A stretch of DNA of 64,000 bases, taken from the NCBI GenBank assembly GCA_003024785.1, contig PUQB01000054.1:467291-531290 (forward strand). The letters are read 5' to 3'. This DNA is from Selaginella tamariscina. Lineage: Eukaryota; Streptophyta; Lycopodiopsida; Selaginellales; Selaginellaceae. The position numbers and the translations under genes are program-made. Below the pieces are notes generated by a model that had not been told where the DNA came from, made no database searches, and was given only the letters and a program-made list of their open reading frames with translations. Each line of letters begins with the position of its first letter. Positions within the stretch are counted from its first letter, which is position 1. Below, piece by piece: positions 1-13,080 of this stretch.

Positions 1-81
1 GCTTGTACTTTTAAACACTCTGGCTATATCTACTTGAGTAATATACTATTTAAACGATCTATATCAATTGATTGATTCACT

Positions 82-567
82 TGCAGTCAAGACTCAAGCC
101 TGGCAAGTTATCGGCTACAGGAGACAGGGTCAGATGGTACCTTACAAACACCGTAAAGAAGAACAAAAAGCCGCATTCAGAGTCTACCCCACGTTTGCTG
201 GGAACTACAAGAAGAGCATGGATGACACACGCTTCGTTACTGTCTACGTCAGACGCATTCTACATACCGCATAGATACGTGGGGGACTTCAAGGTGCTGG
301 TTCAGATTGGTAAGAAGTTTCAATCTTCGTCCGGAGGTTTGCTATACCTCTGTTTCATGGCTATGGAGAAACCATCTGGTTATGACCCGGAGGCATTCAG
401 ATACGTTGGAGTGGAAGCAGTAAGAAGGATCCAGTGTTGTTCTACAGGAAGAACAGGCACCTCGTGCATCCTTGGAGGGACAAACAATGGATCGGACTTT
501 ATGAAGAGGATTCGAGCTATGTCTATTCGGTGATCCCTTACTTGTGGAAGTTTTGTGATTACAAGGT
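82..567 (+). CDS. Exon of an unrecognised gene (partial, frame broken)
   Basis: An acceptor-like TTGCAG precedes an open stretch, and a donor-like AAG|GTATGT follows near 567. The reading frame runs about 120 codons (…SDAFYIPHRYVGDFKV…) and then continues in another frame (…FYRKNRHLVHPWRDKQW…), so one indel lies near 425. The peptide is soluble, rich in aromatic and basic residues, and shows no signal peptide or membrane segment. I do not recognise the family. Coherent protein-like sequence on both sides of the frame change, plus splice-like borders, argue for a real internal exon whose other exons lie outside the window or in the AT-rich sequence downstream. Confidence 0.4.
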
Positions 568-639
568 ATGTACAGTATAAACACTGGTGTATAAATTGAT
601 GTATTTTTAAGTCTATTTCTTTTGTAACTCATGTAATAT

Positions 640-1395
640 GTAGCTAATATTTAGTGTAAAAACTGAATGCAAACATATACGTATATCATCCTACACACGC
701 ATATACCAATACATATTTCACACTGGTGTATATATATAAGTAAAATATATACTCAAATACTAAGGGATTATTTATGAAAATTAAAATATATAAACAAATA
801 TAATATAATTTTTCTTATATTTATGACTAGTTTGGGTAAGTAAAGATCTATGAAATATATAGAAAGTGGATTAGATAGCAAGATAAAGGATAAGTAATTA
901 AACTTTTGAAGTTGTTAATTTGTCTAATGCTGTTAAAGAACGTTGTAAAATGCATATTTAATTATGTAAGTAAACTCGATTATGCAGATGGAATTAATGT
1001 GCAAACTTAGCAACTTGTTAACAATAATTAATGTGTAAACAGAGCATTGTGTTATTTCAACTGATTATCAGTAAATGCATGTGCATTATGTTTTTTATAT
1101 GTTGAATTTGTTGTTTAAAGATATTAAAGAGTTATACAGGTAAAGCCATTTATTAAGTCTAGAGGTGATAGAATGCATGTAAATTTAATTCACATTAGTT
1201 CTATAATGATTTGAACCACATTAGTTAACTTAATTACTACTTATTTAGCTCTTGCTATAACTATTTAAACATATCAATGAATGAATGTGATTATGAAATT
1301 ATAATTGTCTAATTTGTACAATAAAAAAAATTAAAAATTAATACTGTCACATTTATGAGATTATAATCACTCAATTAAATTTTTGCTTTTACATA
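640..1395. other. AT-rich intergenic sequence
   Basis: No open frame or recognisable repeat; AT-rich sequence between the exon fragment and the first LTR element. It could hold an intron or 3' UTR of the upstream gene. Confidence 0.5.
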
Positions 1396-1400
1396 TAACT

Positions 1401-1527
1401 GTGAGAACCCCGAGACACAACACAATAAATATACAAAAAAACAGAAAACTCAAATATCCTTTGTATTCAAGGTCAGGGTTTATATATCAAAGGAAAAGGT
1501 AGAATATACCATGGTAATTACTTTATA
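1401..1527 (-). repeat. 3' LTR of outer gypsy element (internally deleted)
   Basis: Matches the LTR at 13081-13284 at both ends (GTGAGAACCCCGAGACAC … CCATGGTAATTAC) but lacks about 75 bp in the middle. The left side abuts target duplication TAACT and the right side abuts the polypurine tract. Confidence 0.85.
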
Positions 1528-2876
1528 TTATCCCTCCCTCGTAAGAAAAACTTCTTCATTCGTAAAATGTGTAACCAAAGGTGCTTCTTGAGACTCAACA
1601 TCTTGCACATGGTAAACTTGAGGGCCAACTTGACAAAGAATCTTATAAGGACTGCAAGAAACCTGAAGTGAGTCCTTTTTAATGAAGTTCCGGAAATGTA
1701 CAAAAACAAGGTCACCAATAGCAAATTGAGGAGGCCGATGATGAAAATTATAATCCTGTTGTTGTTGAACTTGTGCTCGACCTAAATGTTCTGCTGAGGA
1801 GCATGCAATAAAGGAAGAGCTCGATCTAAGTAAGTTGCCCAATATCGAGCTTCAGTATACTTAGGTTTGTGAGAAGCCAAACCAACTTCTAGAGGCATTC
1901 GAAGGTTTCGCCCATACAATGCTTTGAATGGAGACATGCCAATGGAACTTTGAATGCCAGTGTTGTATGCAATTCTAAGTATCGTAAATATTAATCCCAA
2001 TCATTCTGAGGATTTACATACTTAGAAATCATACCTTTAAAAGTCCGATTTAAACGCTCAACTAACCCATCTGTTTTGTGGATGAAAGGGAGATGTGAAA
2101 GATTGTTGAATTCCCATCCGTGAAGTCAAAACCTTCAAAACTTCAGCAATAAGGCAGGTCCATTATCTGATAAAATCCGTTCTGGACATGAATGGTGCAA
2201 AATTACCCGAGTGAGTAGAAAATTAGCAACACTATGGACCGTGGCATCTGGTAAAGCTCAACCTCCACCCAACGTGTCACATAATCTGTTAAAACCACAA
2301 CATATCGGTTGCCTGCAGCTGAAGGTGGAAAAGGACCAATTAAATCCCATGCAACAAGTTCGAATGGCCGTTCCACCTGTATAGATTCTAAAGCACCAGT
2401 GGATCGGGAGGAGTTCCGAGTTTGACACAATGAAAACTTCGTACGTACTGGATCACATCTTGTCACATATTCAGGCAGTAAAAAGAACGTTGTAAGCTGT
2501 CCAAAGTTCTTCGATAACCAAAATGTCCGCCAGAAAGTGGTGAATCATGATATGCTGCAAGATACCTAGGAACAAAAGTGGTTGGAATTGCCAAACGTAG
2601 TGAAGTCATAACATCTGTGCCAATAAAATAAACCACACCTTCATATATGCAAATTATGCCACAAATGAAGAAAAATGAGAGTTGGATGGTTGAGAAGGAT
2701 TGGTTAGTGCAAACGAATAGGTTGAATCCAAGCATCTGTTTCCTGAGCTCTTGAGACCTCTGTAAGAGATGGAATTGTAAAATCCAATTGATTGGCCATA
2801 ACTGCACAAGGAGCCCTTGAAAGAGCATCAGCATCCACCATACTATCCCCGGGATGATGTTTGACCTCAAAGTCAT
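1528..2876 (-). pseudogene. Gypsy integrase, frameshifted
   Basis: In minus-strand order this holds an HHCC-type region (…GGHFGYRRTLDSLQRS…), the catalytic core start (…VAWDLIGPFPP…VVVLTDYVTRW…), the conserved GMSPFKALYGR block, and a C-terminal part resembling a GPY/F module (…FAIGDLVFVHF…). The pieces lie in several frames with gaps, so no functional integrase can be read. This is the last domain before the 3' LTR, as expected for gypsy order. Confidence 0.8.
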
Positions 2877-3294
2877 ACATTTGGAGCCGAAGTGCCCATC
2901 TGGCAGATCGTCCGAGCAACTTCTTATTCTTCAATAAGGCAGAAACAACTGCATGATCACACTCCAAAAGCGTATGAGATCCATGGAGATATACATGAAG
3001 ACGCTCAAAAGCCCACACTGCAGCTAAGCACTCAAGATCTGAAGCACAATAGTTGTGTTCAGGGCCTTGCAATGCTCTACCATATGCAACAGGATGTCGA
3101 ACGGACTCATCACATACCTCAATCTGCATTAGGACTCCACCAATACCTACGGAAGAAGCATCCGTTCGTAATATAAAAGGACGAGAAAAATCCGGATAAT
3201 GAAGCACTGGAGGGGACGTCAAATACTGTCGTAGCTTACAAAAAGAATCTTCACAATCGTCAGTCCACACAAAAGGAACATCCTCATACAACAA
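2704..3294 (-). pseudogene. Gypsy RNase H domain
   Basis: An open frame of 196 codons with hallmark blocks: a TDASSVGIGGVL start carrying the first catalytic Asp, SDLECLAAVWAFERL with the catalytic Glu, CDHAVVSALL, and the terminal HHPGDSMVDADALSRAP signature. It lies directly downstream of the reverse transcriptase in element order. The domain itself looks largely uninterrupted although its neighbours are frameshifted. Confidence 0.85.
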
Positions 3295-3570
3295 AGCTCA
3301 CAAAGGAGCATTGACATCAACCAAACGAGGTATAAAACGTCCTAAATATGTGACCTTATCAAAAAATCGCCGTAAAGACCGTACATCCATTGGACGAGGA
3401 AATTTCGCCACAGCCTCCACCTTGGATGGATCCACACGTAACCCTCACAAGAAACCATGTACCCCAATACGTAATTTCAACTGTGCCAAAAACACACTTG
3501 GGCTTCTTCAACTTGAGCCATACTCTCGTAAACGATCAAACACACGAGCTACTTCCTTGAGATGATCTTC

Positions 3571-4011
3571 CTAAGATCCCTGAGTATGAACCAGAATGTC
3601 ATCCAAGTACTTTGCAACTGTCTCCAGAAACTCATCATTAAAAACTTCATCCATCATGCACTGAAATGTGGCAGGAGTAGATACTAAACCAAAAGGAGTT
3701 CGGAATGCTGTTTTTGGGAATGTCTTCGGGAGCCATAGGAATTTGCCAATAACCTGAAGCAAGATCCAATTTAGTAAACCAACGACTCTTACCCAATTGA
3801 TCTAACAAATCCTGTGTGTTCGGCAAGGGATAGCTATCTGGTTCTGTAACAGCATTGATGGGACGATAATCCACTGTGAACCGCTTAGATCATCAGGTTT
3901 ATCCACCAAATGGGGTTCCGATGCCCATGGACTAAAGAACGGCAAGCCAGCTTCTTCTCCAGCAACTCTGACACACATTTTCGTATAATGGCCAATTCTT
4001 TTGGAGATCAC
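3571..4011 (-). pseudogene. Gypsy reverse transcriptase, frameshifted
   Basis: Contains the fingers/palm sequence (…DYRPINAVT…WFTKLDLASGYWQI…) and, in a shifted frame, the catalytic YLDD box (…VAKYLDDILVHTQ…). At least one frameshift lies between them near 3700. Upstream toward 4290 is the degenerate linker to the protease. Clearly Ty3/gypsy by the RT-RH-INT order. Confidence 0.85.
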
Positions 4012-4320
4012 CTTCGAACAACAGCTTTAGAAGGTAAAGCATCCCATGTCCGAATGTGGTGTTGTGTTCGAACCTTAGCAGTAGGGGTGATATCTTGTAG
4101 AGAAAAGATCTGAATATTTCTTCAATAATTGTTGTACCTGAAACTCTCGTTGAGAAGAAGTTGGTTCAGTTGCCACATGTACATTTCCAGAGTTCCTTGA
4201 CACTGAGGACACCATTGCTGAAACATCTAACTCATGCATGATGGCACTTGACAAAATTGCTCCACATCGCTTGAGAGAGAGTTTATCCAAAAGAAAAGGT
4301 GAATGACCTGGAAGTATTAA

Positions 4321-4640
4321 TCACCGAGGCCTAAATTGGCAACTTGCCTTACATACATCCAACCAAGTACACCCAAGGATAATATCAAAAATCTGGTGTG
4401 AGAATACATGGAGTTGCAACTCATCTGCATAGGTCCAAACTGCAAAGGTACTTGAGCAAGTGTAGACGAAGCAGCTCGAGTACATCCATCGCCATACAAA
4501 ACATGTAAAGCCTCCTTGCTTGGCATCGTTGTCAAAGCACAATGTGTAACACATTAGCAGAAATCAAAGAAATACTAGAACCTGTATCAATAAGAATAGT
4601 TACAGGGGTACCATGTACAAACCTTGTAGTGTAAATGGAG
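4321..4640 (-). pseudogene. Gypsy aspartic protease, broken
   Basis: Minus-strand translation of about 4560-4620 gives ILIDTGSSISLISA, the retropepsin active-site motif with an intact D-T-G. Downstream in element orientation is FDIILGCTWLDV, matching the C-terminal ILG block of retropepsins. The two halves lie in different frames. Confidence 0.75.
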
Positions 4641-4744
4641 ATAACCCTTTATGAGGAGTTCGCAAAGCTTGAGGTGAAAGAGAAAGAAAAGATGAAGGAC
4701 TAGGAGATGAAGAAAAGTGTTAGGTGCCTTCGTACCCAACACAC

Positions 4745-5477
4745 CTACTCGTTTCCCGCCTCCACAGGAGCAACATTTACAACAGCAACCGGTTGATTCT
4801 GACCGAGACGCCAACCTAGATATGGTGGTCGCCAATCAGGAAACCACCGACAATGTTGATAAGTGTGACCAAGTACACCACAAGCCCAACAAGACAATCG
4901 TCGTCGTCCTTGTCCTTGACCACGACCAGCACCACGACCAGCACCATTAATGCGAGCAACTTCTACTCCATAGGCACAGGACAGTAGGAGCATTGAAAGT
5001 TGGAGGAGTGATGGCCTCTGGAATGGGTAATTGTACTCTTGGAGCCGCTTCAAAATGTTGTGCCCGAGTAAAAGCCTCTTCCAAAGTGATAGGACCCAGT
5101 GCTCGAACATAGCCAACAAGATCCGGTCGAAAAGCAGGCCATAACATTCCTAATTTGCTACGCTCGGACATGGTGGGATCCGCTCGCATCAAGAGATCAC
5201 AAAACTTTATAGCAAACTACATGACAGATTCATTTGGTGCTTGCTTCAAACTATGGAGTTGTTGAAACGCATTGTCAGAATCTTCAGCTTTCCCACAAGC
5301 TAATTTAAATTCCGCTTGAAGGGTGAACCAGCATTGCTCATCCGTGAATAAACCTGTTGGTGGTGGATGACTATTATACCATTGGAGAGCAACATCTAAA
5401 AGACACGTTGGAAACTCGCGAAGGCAATGCGTAGCTGTCCACCCATGATATGTGGCAATATTAATGAAGTGGGCCAA
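4745..5477 (-). pseudogene. Gypsy gag: capsid and CCHC zinc knuckle (3' part)
   Basis: The 5217-5477 segment is a retrotransposon gag capsid domain (…LDVALQWYNSHP…FKLACG…). Near 4850 a CCHC knuckle (CWACGVLGHTYQHC, spacing C-x2-C-x4-H-x4-C) follows a Gly/Arg-rich stretch. The N-terminal remainder lies on the far side of the nested insertion at 12802-13080, and the reading frame rejoins when the insertion is removed. Confidence 0.8.
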
Positions 5478-5479
5478 CC

Positions 5480-7299
5480 TGTCATAGTTTTACTATGACT
5501 CGACCCTTTACTTTGGACGTTGACTGTTGTTACCTTTGTACTATGTTGATGGACCCTAGATGTAGTAGGAAACAGGCCCGCTTAGTGCACTTGGGTATCT
5601 GGTGATGGTCCGGCCGGGTGTCATTAGGTATTTGCAGGAAACTCTAAGCGAAGCTAGAACTTACCTTCTAGAAACCCACCCCCAATTTTGACGTCCCGAA
5701 TAGGCTGATTGGTCTTTGCAGATGAGTTCGGCGTGTTAAGTAGGGTTAGGAACACCCCTAGGGTTGACCTAACCCTAGGGTTGCCCTAACCCACGCCCTA
5801 AAACCCCCACCCCCTTGGGTAGGGTTTAGGGGTAGGAGTAAGGGTGAGTTATAGGCTCATATTGCTAATTTTCTAAGGGGCTAAATTCAGTGCCAGCCCA
5901 CTAACACATATAGGAAAAGAGGGGGGGGGGGCTCCGTCACATAAATAAGGTAGAGTATACGTAGGAGAGCTCCTGGGTTCATGAATGAGTTCGTTGCTCT
6001 TCTGCCGGTGCAAGCTTCAGCTTGTGTCGTTAAGGTACAACCCTCTGTTGTGCCGCCCTAACTTCCAGATGCCAGGGGTACGTCCCACCTTCGGGGTAGC
6101 TTACCCTTAACGTTGGCGAATCCATGCCTGGGAGGTCTTGTCGGAATGCACGTTCCAAGAGGCAGAGGTTGAGGCTTGTCTCCAGCCTCCTCCTCCAAGC
6201 TAGGTGTAGCACAGCCAAGCAAGGCACATCCGTGTCCTTGTCCAACTGTGGGCGTGGGATCTTGTTTGACAGGTTCACGTTACCTGGTTCCTGAGGGTTC
6301 ATTGAGGGGTTCTAGAGTTGGCATTTAGGAACCACGTTTGTGGTACTTGGTGCAACTCTTGAATCTAAGGGCTATGGCATGATAGCCCACATCTGGAAGG
6401 CAGTGTCACATGGAGATGTGACACTGGGCTAAACGTCACATGGTACAACGCCCGAGGCACGCCCTTTGGGGTTATGTCATGGGCTTGTCGCTAAGGGGTT
6501 GGATACTCTAGCAAACAGGCATGCTTGTGCTTGCACTAGGGTGCTAAGCCTTGGGCATCCGCTCAAGGGAGGTTAGGTCTCATAACTAGGTGTGCTTTGG
6601 CACACTTGGCTAGGGGAGTGTTCTCCTTGGAATCAGGGTTGAACAACCTAACATGTTAGCAGAAGCCCTTTTGAGGCACTCGCAAGGTCATGTGCTTAGG
6701 GTTATCCCAAACCTAGCCTTAGGGAGTTTGCTTAGCAGAACACTCGTGTCCGCCTACGGCGCACACTCGTGTCCTCACTAAGTACTAGCCCTAGGTCTAG
6801 GGTATAACTTGGCCACTCAAACCCTTAGGGGTTAGTCGTGGTTCAGGGTACCCCTTGTCGCCCTAAAGGGGTTGTACTCCCGGATGAGGGTGATTCCTCA
6901 AGGGGTAAGTGACGATGCCTTAGCTCTGTCAGGGGTATGTGTGGAACACACGTCTCCTTGATGGGGGTTAGGGCATGAGCCTGTCTAGGTCTTCTAGGGC
7001 AAGACCCTAAGTCAACTAGGGTTATCCCTCAAGGGTTTTGGGGGTAGACACTCTAGGGAGACTTAGGCTAAACCCTAAGTCAACTAGGGTTATCCCTCAA
7101 GGGTTCTGGGGGCAGAACTCTAGGGAGACTTAGGCTAAACCCTAAGTCTCCTGTCCACTTGGGCATTAGAGTCTAACCCTAGGGGTCGTTGGGGTTGTTC
7201 TGGGAAACTTAGCGTTGCTCACACAGGGTGATGACGCCGAATGGCCACCTGGCAGCCACGTGTTGCCACGTGTTGGCCCTTTGGGTTAAAACTCTGACA
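5480..7299 (+). repeat. 5' LTR of nested LARD-like element
   Basis: Begins TGTCATAGTTTTACTATGAC and ends GGGTTAAAACTCTGACA. It contains many CCTAACCCTAGGG-like blocks that resemble telomeric repeats but do not form a regular heptamer array, and a poly-G tract near 5920. It differs from the right LTR mainly by short indels. Confidence 0.9.
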
Positions 7300-10200
7300 A
7301 TTGGTATCGGAGCCTATTCTCTACGGTCAGTAGGACTACCTAAAGTGTAGTGTATTTTAGGGTTTAGTTAGTTCTAAATTTTGAAGTACTCTATCACTTT
7401 CGGCTAATGTCTGAATTCTGCGTGGAGAGTTGGTCCTGAGATCTATAACTCTTCAGAGTACACCTACTTCATAAGTGGGTGTGGGTTATGGACTTAGAAG
7501 GTAGCACTTGGAAGTCAGCTTCCAAGTTGTATGCCAGGTTATTTTACCTTATGGTTGTCCAGGTTACTTTACCATTACTTCCACAAGACAAGGCATGTTA
7601 GTTTGTTCTGGCTTACAAACTAAGTCTTGTGAATGGGCCTTGTGATATCCTATTCTACACATTATTGAAAATTTTTCTTTTTCTTTAAGGTGTTTGAATT
7701 TGGGATAACACATGATTTGAGAACGACTATGTCCATTGAGTTTTGGCTTAGGTCAAGATTCAATATCGTTCCAGCAATAGTGTTCAAACGGGGAAAGACT
7801 TATGTTCAGAAGTGCATCTTTGACTTCGGGAGAAGGGGCATATTCAAACATAAGAATGAACACTACATTTTGACATAAAGTGTAAAATAAGCTCTTATTA
7901 TAGTGCATGTTTCCGAGAGTGTAACTCTAGAAGCAGACTATGGTGATGAACTTATAATACAACGGAATGTCGAATATTAACATATGATGAATATGTTAAG
8001 CAGTTGGTTCGAAGATCCAATGTAATCAAAGTATTGTCCGATGGACGTAATACTTTGATGACGCTAGCTGCAAGTAACATTAGGTGAAATAGTTTACTAA
8101 GTTCAAGTCCTGATTTGAACAAAGTACAACTTGAAACCTTAGTTGTGCGCGCACTTTGTATTCAAGTTAGCTACTCAACTAACTTGATTATGAAGTTATC
8201 TCATGTGGGATCTTAAGAATGGATAGAATAATATTTTGGCAGTAGACGGATTTAATGTTGCATCCCTATCAATGCAACTTTTGGGATAGATGGCATGATC
8301 TATCAGAAAGAGTAATGTTGGAAACATACGTTTACATTTTAGTTTACTGAGTAATGAAGGACTTGCATAGTGAAGGCGTTCGGCGCACACTTGTGCATTT
8401 TCATTGTTAACTCTTTAATCTTGAAACTGTAACGTTGTTTGCAATGTGGGATAAGCTCTTGAACAAGGGTGATTCCTTGGTTAAGAAGAGCATGATTTGG
8501 GATTCTTCACTTTGTTTATCGACTAAGTAAGGAAACTTGCTAAGTTTGATAACTTATGTGAGAATTACCAATGAGCTAGTAATAGTCGGATTTCCATTGG
8601 AGGTTTAAGTGCATGTACCTCCTCAGAGAGTCGGTGTTCGATGAGAATTGAAAGTTGATATTGATTTTCAATATCAATTTCATTTTAGAGTCGAATACGA
8701 TTATTCAAAAGACGGTTTCTTGACTCTGCATCATGGTCGCAAATGTGGGCACTTAAAGAACAAATAAAGTATGTATCTTCAATCTTTCGGAATATTGAAA
8801 AATAGAACTATTCTTGACTCAAGGTTTGATTGTATTCCTTGGGTTAGTTGTTAGTTCTATCTCAAGGTTTGATGGTGTTCCTTGAGTTGGTTCAATATTC
8901 TTGTAAGTATGATATTGTGTAGCGGGATTAGCTCAAGAAGATGGTGTCCCTTCTTGATGATTGTAGTTCAAGGTTCGTCCAATATCCGGTTCGAGAATAT
9001 GAGGTTTCCTATCACCTCATCTGTTGAGATATTTATATTTAAACTTTGCAGAATTTGTGACAATCTTTTCAAGATTGGTTATAAATGACTTGTCAAAGTA
9101 TGGTATGATATCTCTTCAATATTGAGTTTGGAGCGCTCAATATCAAACTTGGTTATGATCACATGAGGTGGCCGTAATCATATAATATAAAGACTCAAGT
9201 GGATTTGAGTCTGACACTTTGGTAAGGCACTACCTTAGTGTTATAACTTGAAACGTGTTTTCAAGTTAGTTGAGAAATGAGACATTTCTCAATACATTGC
9301 TTGAGGGGCAATGTGATACTTTCTGGATTGCTAGGTGTCTAGAGTGAATAATGTATCTTAGTTCAATGTACTGAACTAGATATTTTATTCATGTTTGGGG
9401 AGATCTATTGAATTATAAGGTATGACTAAAACATGAAGTTGATATAACACTTCAGTGTTATGATAACATTTATGTGGAGGTTGATATCTTACTAAATCAA
9501 TTAGATGAACCAGACACTAGTTCATGATTCCTCTTAGTCTCTGAACAAGTTCCTCGGAATACTGTCATAACATTATATGTCCATCTCAAAACTCAAGTTC
9601 GGTTCATGTAAACTAAGACCATGTCTATATTATAGTTGTAGCATTTTGATAAATTGATATGATTGTAAGTTTATATCCACTAGTATAACAACTAGTTGAT
9701 AAACTTAGGATTTGAACGTTAAAACGATCATTATCCATTCAAGAGTATCAATATCGAAATTACAACTTATGGAATAAGGATTAGTTTTAAAAGATGTTTA
9801 TCAAAACACTATTGCTTGAATTAGTGAAAATGCTATACTTCGGTATAGTGTTGAGAAACATTTACGAAATCAATTTAAGAGTTGGAAATAAATATAATGT
9901 TATGGAGGCGTGCAGTATTACGAGTTCAGGAGACTCTTATCGTGGAAACTAAGTTTAAAATTCGGTATTTTGAACTTAGTACGATAAGGAGTTAGGAAGT
10001 ATTGAACGGCATCTAGTAGATGTGCTCTTTGGGGAATGAGTACAATGAAAGTGACAATTAAGAGACGTGTTATCTAAAGGTTGTCGATTGAGGCACTAGA
10101 GATGGGTTGAATTTCCTGGTTTCCACATTGGTTTGTAAGAAAGGTATGTTAGCTTATCTGGTCCCTGAACTGGTCGGTGTTATGAAAGAGTACAAAGTTG

Positions 10201-11038
10201 GTTGTGAAAGACGAATGGTAGTGCTATCACAATTGTGATTTGACTGAATTTGATTCCTTGGGAATAAATTTATGTTAATAACACACCAAGTGGATGGCAG
10301 TTGGCAAGACCTTGTTGTATACATGTGTACAGCCATGCGCCTCTGATCGCCTCTGGCCAGATTGATATGTTTACAAAGAACAGGGTTTTACGAATTGTAC
10401 TCTTGTATCGGAAAAGAGCTTGATTCCGATAAAAGTCTCATACTTAGTCTGGCGTAACTATATACTAAGGGATAGGTATAGTAGCAGACCCTTATGAAAA
10501 GGGGTAATGAGAAACACCGAGGGATGCAGAGATGTAAGCTATAATATCGTAACATGTGGACCATTGGAAAATCAAAGAAATGCGAAGGTGTTTGGTCAAG
10601 CATTTGAGAAGTGCTTGTTGTGCGCTAGATGACAGAGGTCGTCAATAGGTTTAATATTAAGGAATAAAGCAAGTCTTTATTTCTTATTAACCAAGGGGCC
10701 GGCAACAACACTAACTAGAGGCCTCCAATATAAATTCTAGTTAAGTAAAGAAATTAACCAGTGTTGTGTGCGTCGGGTGACAGACTTTGCAGACGTGCAA
10801 AAGGTCTCCAAGTGACTTCATGTCGCAGGTGGTGCCTCCGGCAGCTGGGTTTACGACTCAGTGAACGACGGTTCTGAAGTACTTGGTTTCGCGTAATGCA
10901 AGGGGGGTAATGAAATTATGTGAACTTTTGGCTGACTCCGCATAGAGTGATATGTTAGTTTTGGTTAGTTTTTCTAACATTATCTAGTCTTGGAGTTGGA
11001 CGTCAACGAGGCGTTGACATTTTCAAAGGCGGGGAGTG
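7300..11038 (+). other. Non-coding internal region of the LARD-like element
   Basis: Longest open frame is about 62 codons (7690-7878) with no recognisable motif. Codon structure, zinc-knuckle, protease and polymerase motifs are absent on both strands as far as I can read. The sequence is moderately AT-rich and non-repetitive. The first 15 bases are the tRNA-Met-type primer site. Confidence 0.7.
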
Positions 11039-12801
11039 TGTCATAGTTTTTACTATGACTCGACCCTTTACTTTGGACGTTGACTGTTGTTACCTACTGT
11101 ACTATGTTGATGGACCCTAGATGTAGTAGAAAACAGGCCCGCTTAGTGCACTTGGGTATCTGGTGATGGTCCGGCCGGGTGTCATTAGGTATTTGCAGGA
11201 AACTCTAAGCGAAGCTAGAACTTACCTTTAGAAACCCACCCCCAATTTTGACGTCCCGAATAGGCTGATTGGTCTTTGCAGATGAGTTCGGCGTGTTAAG
11301 TAGGGTTAGGAACACCCCTAGGGTTGACCTAACCCTAGCCCTAAAACCCCACCCCCTTGGGTAGGGTTTAGGGGTAGGAGTAAGGGTGAGTTATAGGCTC
11401 ATATTGCTAATTTGTCTAAGGGGCTAAAATTCAGTGCCAGCCCACTAACACAAAGGAAAAGAGGGGGGGGGGGGGGCTCCGTCACATAAATAAGGTAGAG
11501 TATACGTAGGAGAGCTCCTGGGTTCATGAATGAGTTCGTTGCTCTTCTGCCGGTGCAAGCTTCAGCTTGTGTCGTTAAGGTACAACCCTCTGTTGTGCCG
11601 CCCTAACTTCCAGATGCCAGGGGTACGTCCCACCTTCGGGGTAGCTTACCCTTAACGTTGGCGAATCCATGCCTGGGAGGTCTTGTCATGCACGTTCCAA
11701 GAGGCAGAGGTTGAGGCTTGTCTCCAGCCTCCTCCTCCACGGCCAAGCAAGGCACATCCGTGTCCTTGTCCAACTGTGGGCGTGGGATCTTGTTTGACAG
11801 GTTCACGTTACCTGGTTCCTGAGGGTTCATTGAGGGGTTCTAGAGTTGGCATTTAGGAACCACGTTTGTGGTACTTGGTGCAACTCTTGAATCTAAGGGC
11901 TATGGCATGATAGCCCACATCATGGAAGGCAGTGTCACATGGAGATGTGACACTGGGCTAAACGTCACATGGTACAACGCCCGAGGCACGCCCTTTGGGT
12001 TATGTCATGGGCTGTTGTAAGGGGTTGGATACTCTAGCAAACAGGCATGCTTGTGCTTGCACTAGGGTGCTAAGCCTTGGGCATCCGCTCAAGGGAGGTT
12101 AGGTCTCGTAACTAGGTGTGCTTTGGCACACTTGGCTAGGGGAGTGTTCTCCTTGGAATCCAGGGGTTGAACAACCTAAGCTCATTAGCAGAAGCCCTTT
12201 TGTAAGGCACTCGCAAGGTCATGTGCTTAGGGTTATCCCAAACCTAGCCTTAGGGAGTTTGCTTAGCAGAACACTCGTGTCCCCTACGGCGCACACTCGT
12301 GTCCTCACTAAGTACTAGCCCTAGGTCTAGGGTATAACTTGGCACTCAAACCCTTAGGGGTTAGTCGTGGTTCAGGGTACCCCTTGTCGCCCTAAAGGGG
12401 TTGTACTCCGGATGAGGGTGATTCCTCAAGGGGTAAGTGACAATGCCTTAGCTCTGTCTAGGGGTATGTGTGGAACACACGTCTCCTTGATGGGGGTTAG
12501 GGCATGAGCCTGTCTAGGTCTTCTAGGGCAAGACCCTAAGTCAACTAGGGTTATCCCTCAAGGGTTTTGGGGGCAGACACTCTAGGGACTTAGGCTAAAC
12601 CCTAAGTTAACTAGGGTTATCCCTCAAGGGTTTTGGGGGTAGACACTCTAGGGAGACTTAGGCTAAACCCTAAGTCTAACCCTAGGGGTCGTTGGGGTTG
12701 TTCTGGAAACTTAGCGTTGCTCACACAGGGTGATGACGCCGAATGGCCACCTGGCAGCCACGTGTTGCCACGTGTTGGCCCTTTGGGTTAAAACTCTGAC
12801 A
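11039..12801 (+). repeat. 3' LTR of nested LARD-like element
   Basis: Matches the 5' LTR throughout, with scattered small indels and a longer poly-G run (near 11463). It is preceded by the polypurine tract and followed by the target duplication TAACC. Confidence 0.9.
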
Positions 12802-13080
12802 TAACCAATGGTGAACATGCACCCGGTGCACCTCGAAAAGGTTGAGGTTGTACACGTGGGTTTGATTGAGGAGTAGGAGCTAGAACTGGAACTTGCAAGC
12901 GTTGAAGGAGTTTTTATGCTAGTGTGTGATCAAATTAGTTGTTCCAAAAGTTGTTGCTCCATAAGAATCGTATAAAAGGAAACAAGAAAACAAAAGAAAG
13001 AAAAAAAAGGAAAATTGAAAGAAATAAAGAAAAGAAGATCAAAAGAAACTTCTCTCACAAATTACCCGACTTCTCCACCA
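12802..13080 (-). pseudogene. Gypsy gag N-terminal part and 5' leader
   Basis: Minus-strand sequence between the nested element and the 5' LTR. It continues the gag frame of 5217-5477 once the nested element and one target copy are removed. It includes a Pro/Gln-rich stretch and a purine-rich leader next to the LTR. Confidence 0.6.

Larger units (their letters stand above)
5480..12801 (+). mobile_element. Nested LTR element without recognisable coding capacity (LARD-like)
   Basis: Two near-identical LTRs of about 1.8 kb (5480-7299 and 11039-12801) flank 3.7 kb of internal DNA. The primer site TTGGTATCGGAGCC follows the left LTR and a purine-rich tract (AAAGGCGGGGAGTG) precedes the right one, giving plus orientation. 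Target duplication is CAACC on the left and TAACC on the right (one change); removing the element restores the gag frame of the outer gypsy element. No gag or pol motif could be found inside, which fits a large retrotransposon derivative moved by enzymes from another element. Confidence 0.85.

Noticed and set aside
5730..7150. Telomere-like CCCTAA blocks
   Set aside because: They are irregular (CCCTAGGG, CCTAACCC mixed), occur inside both LTRs of the nested element, and never form a heptamer array, so this is LTR sequence and not an interstitial telomere.
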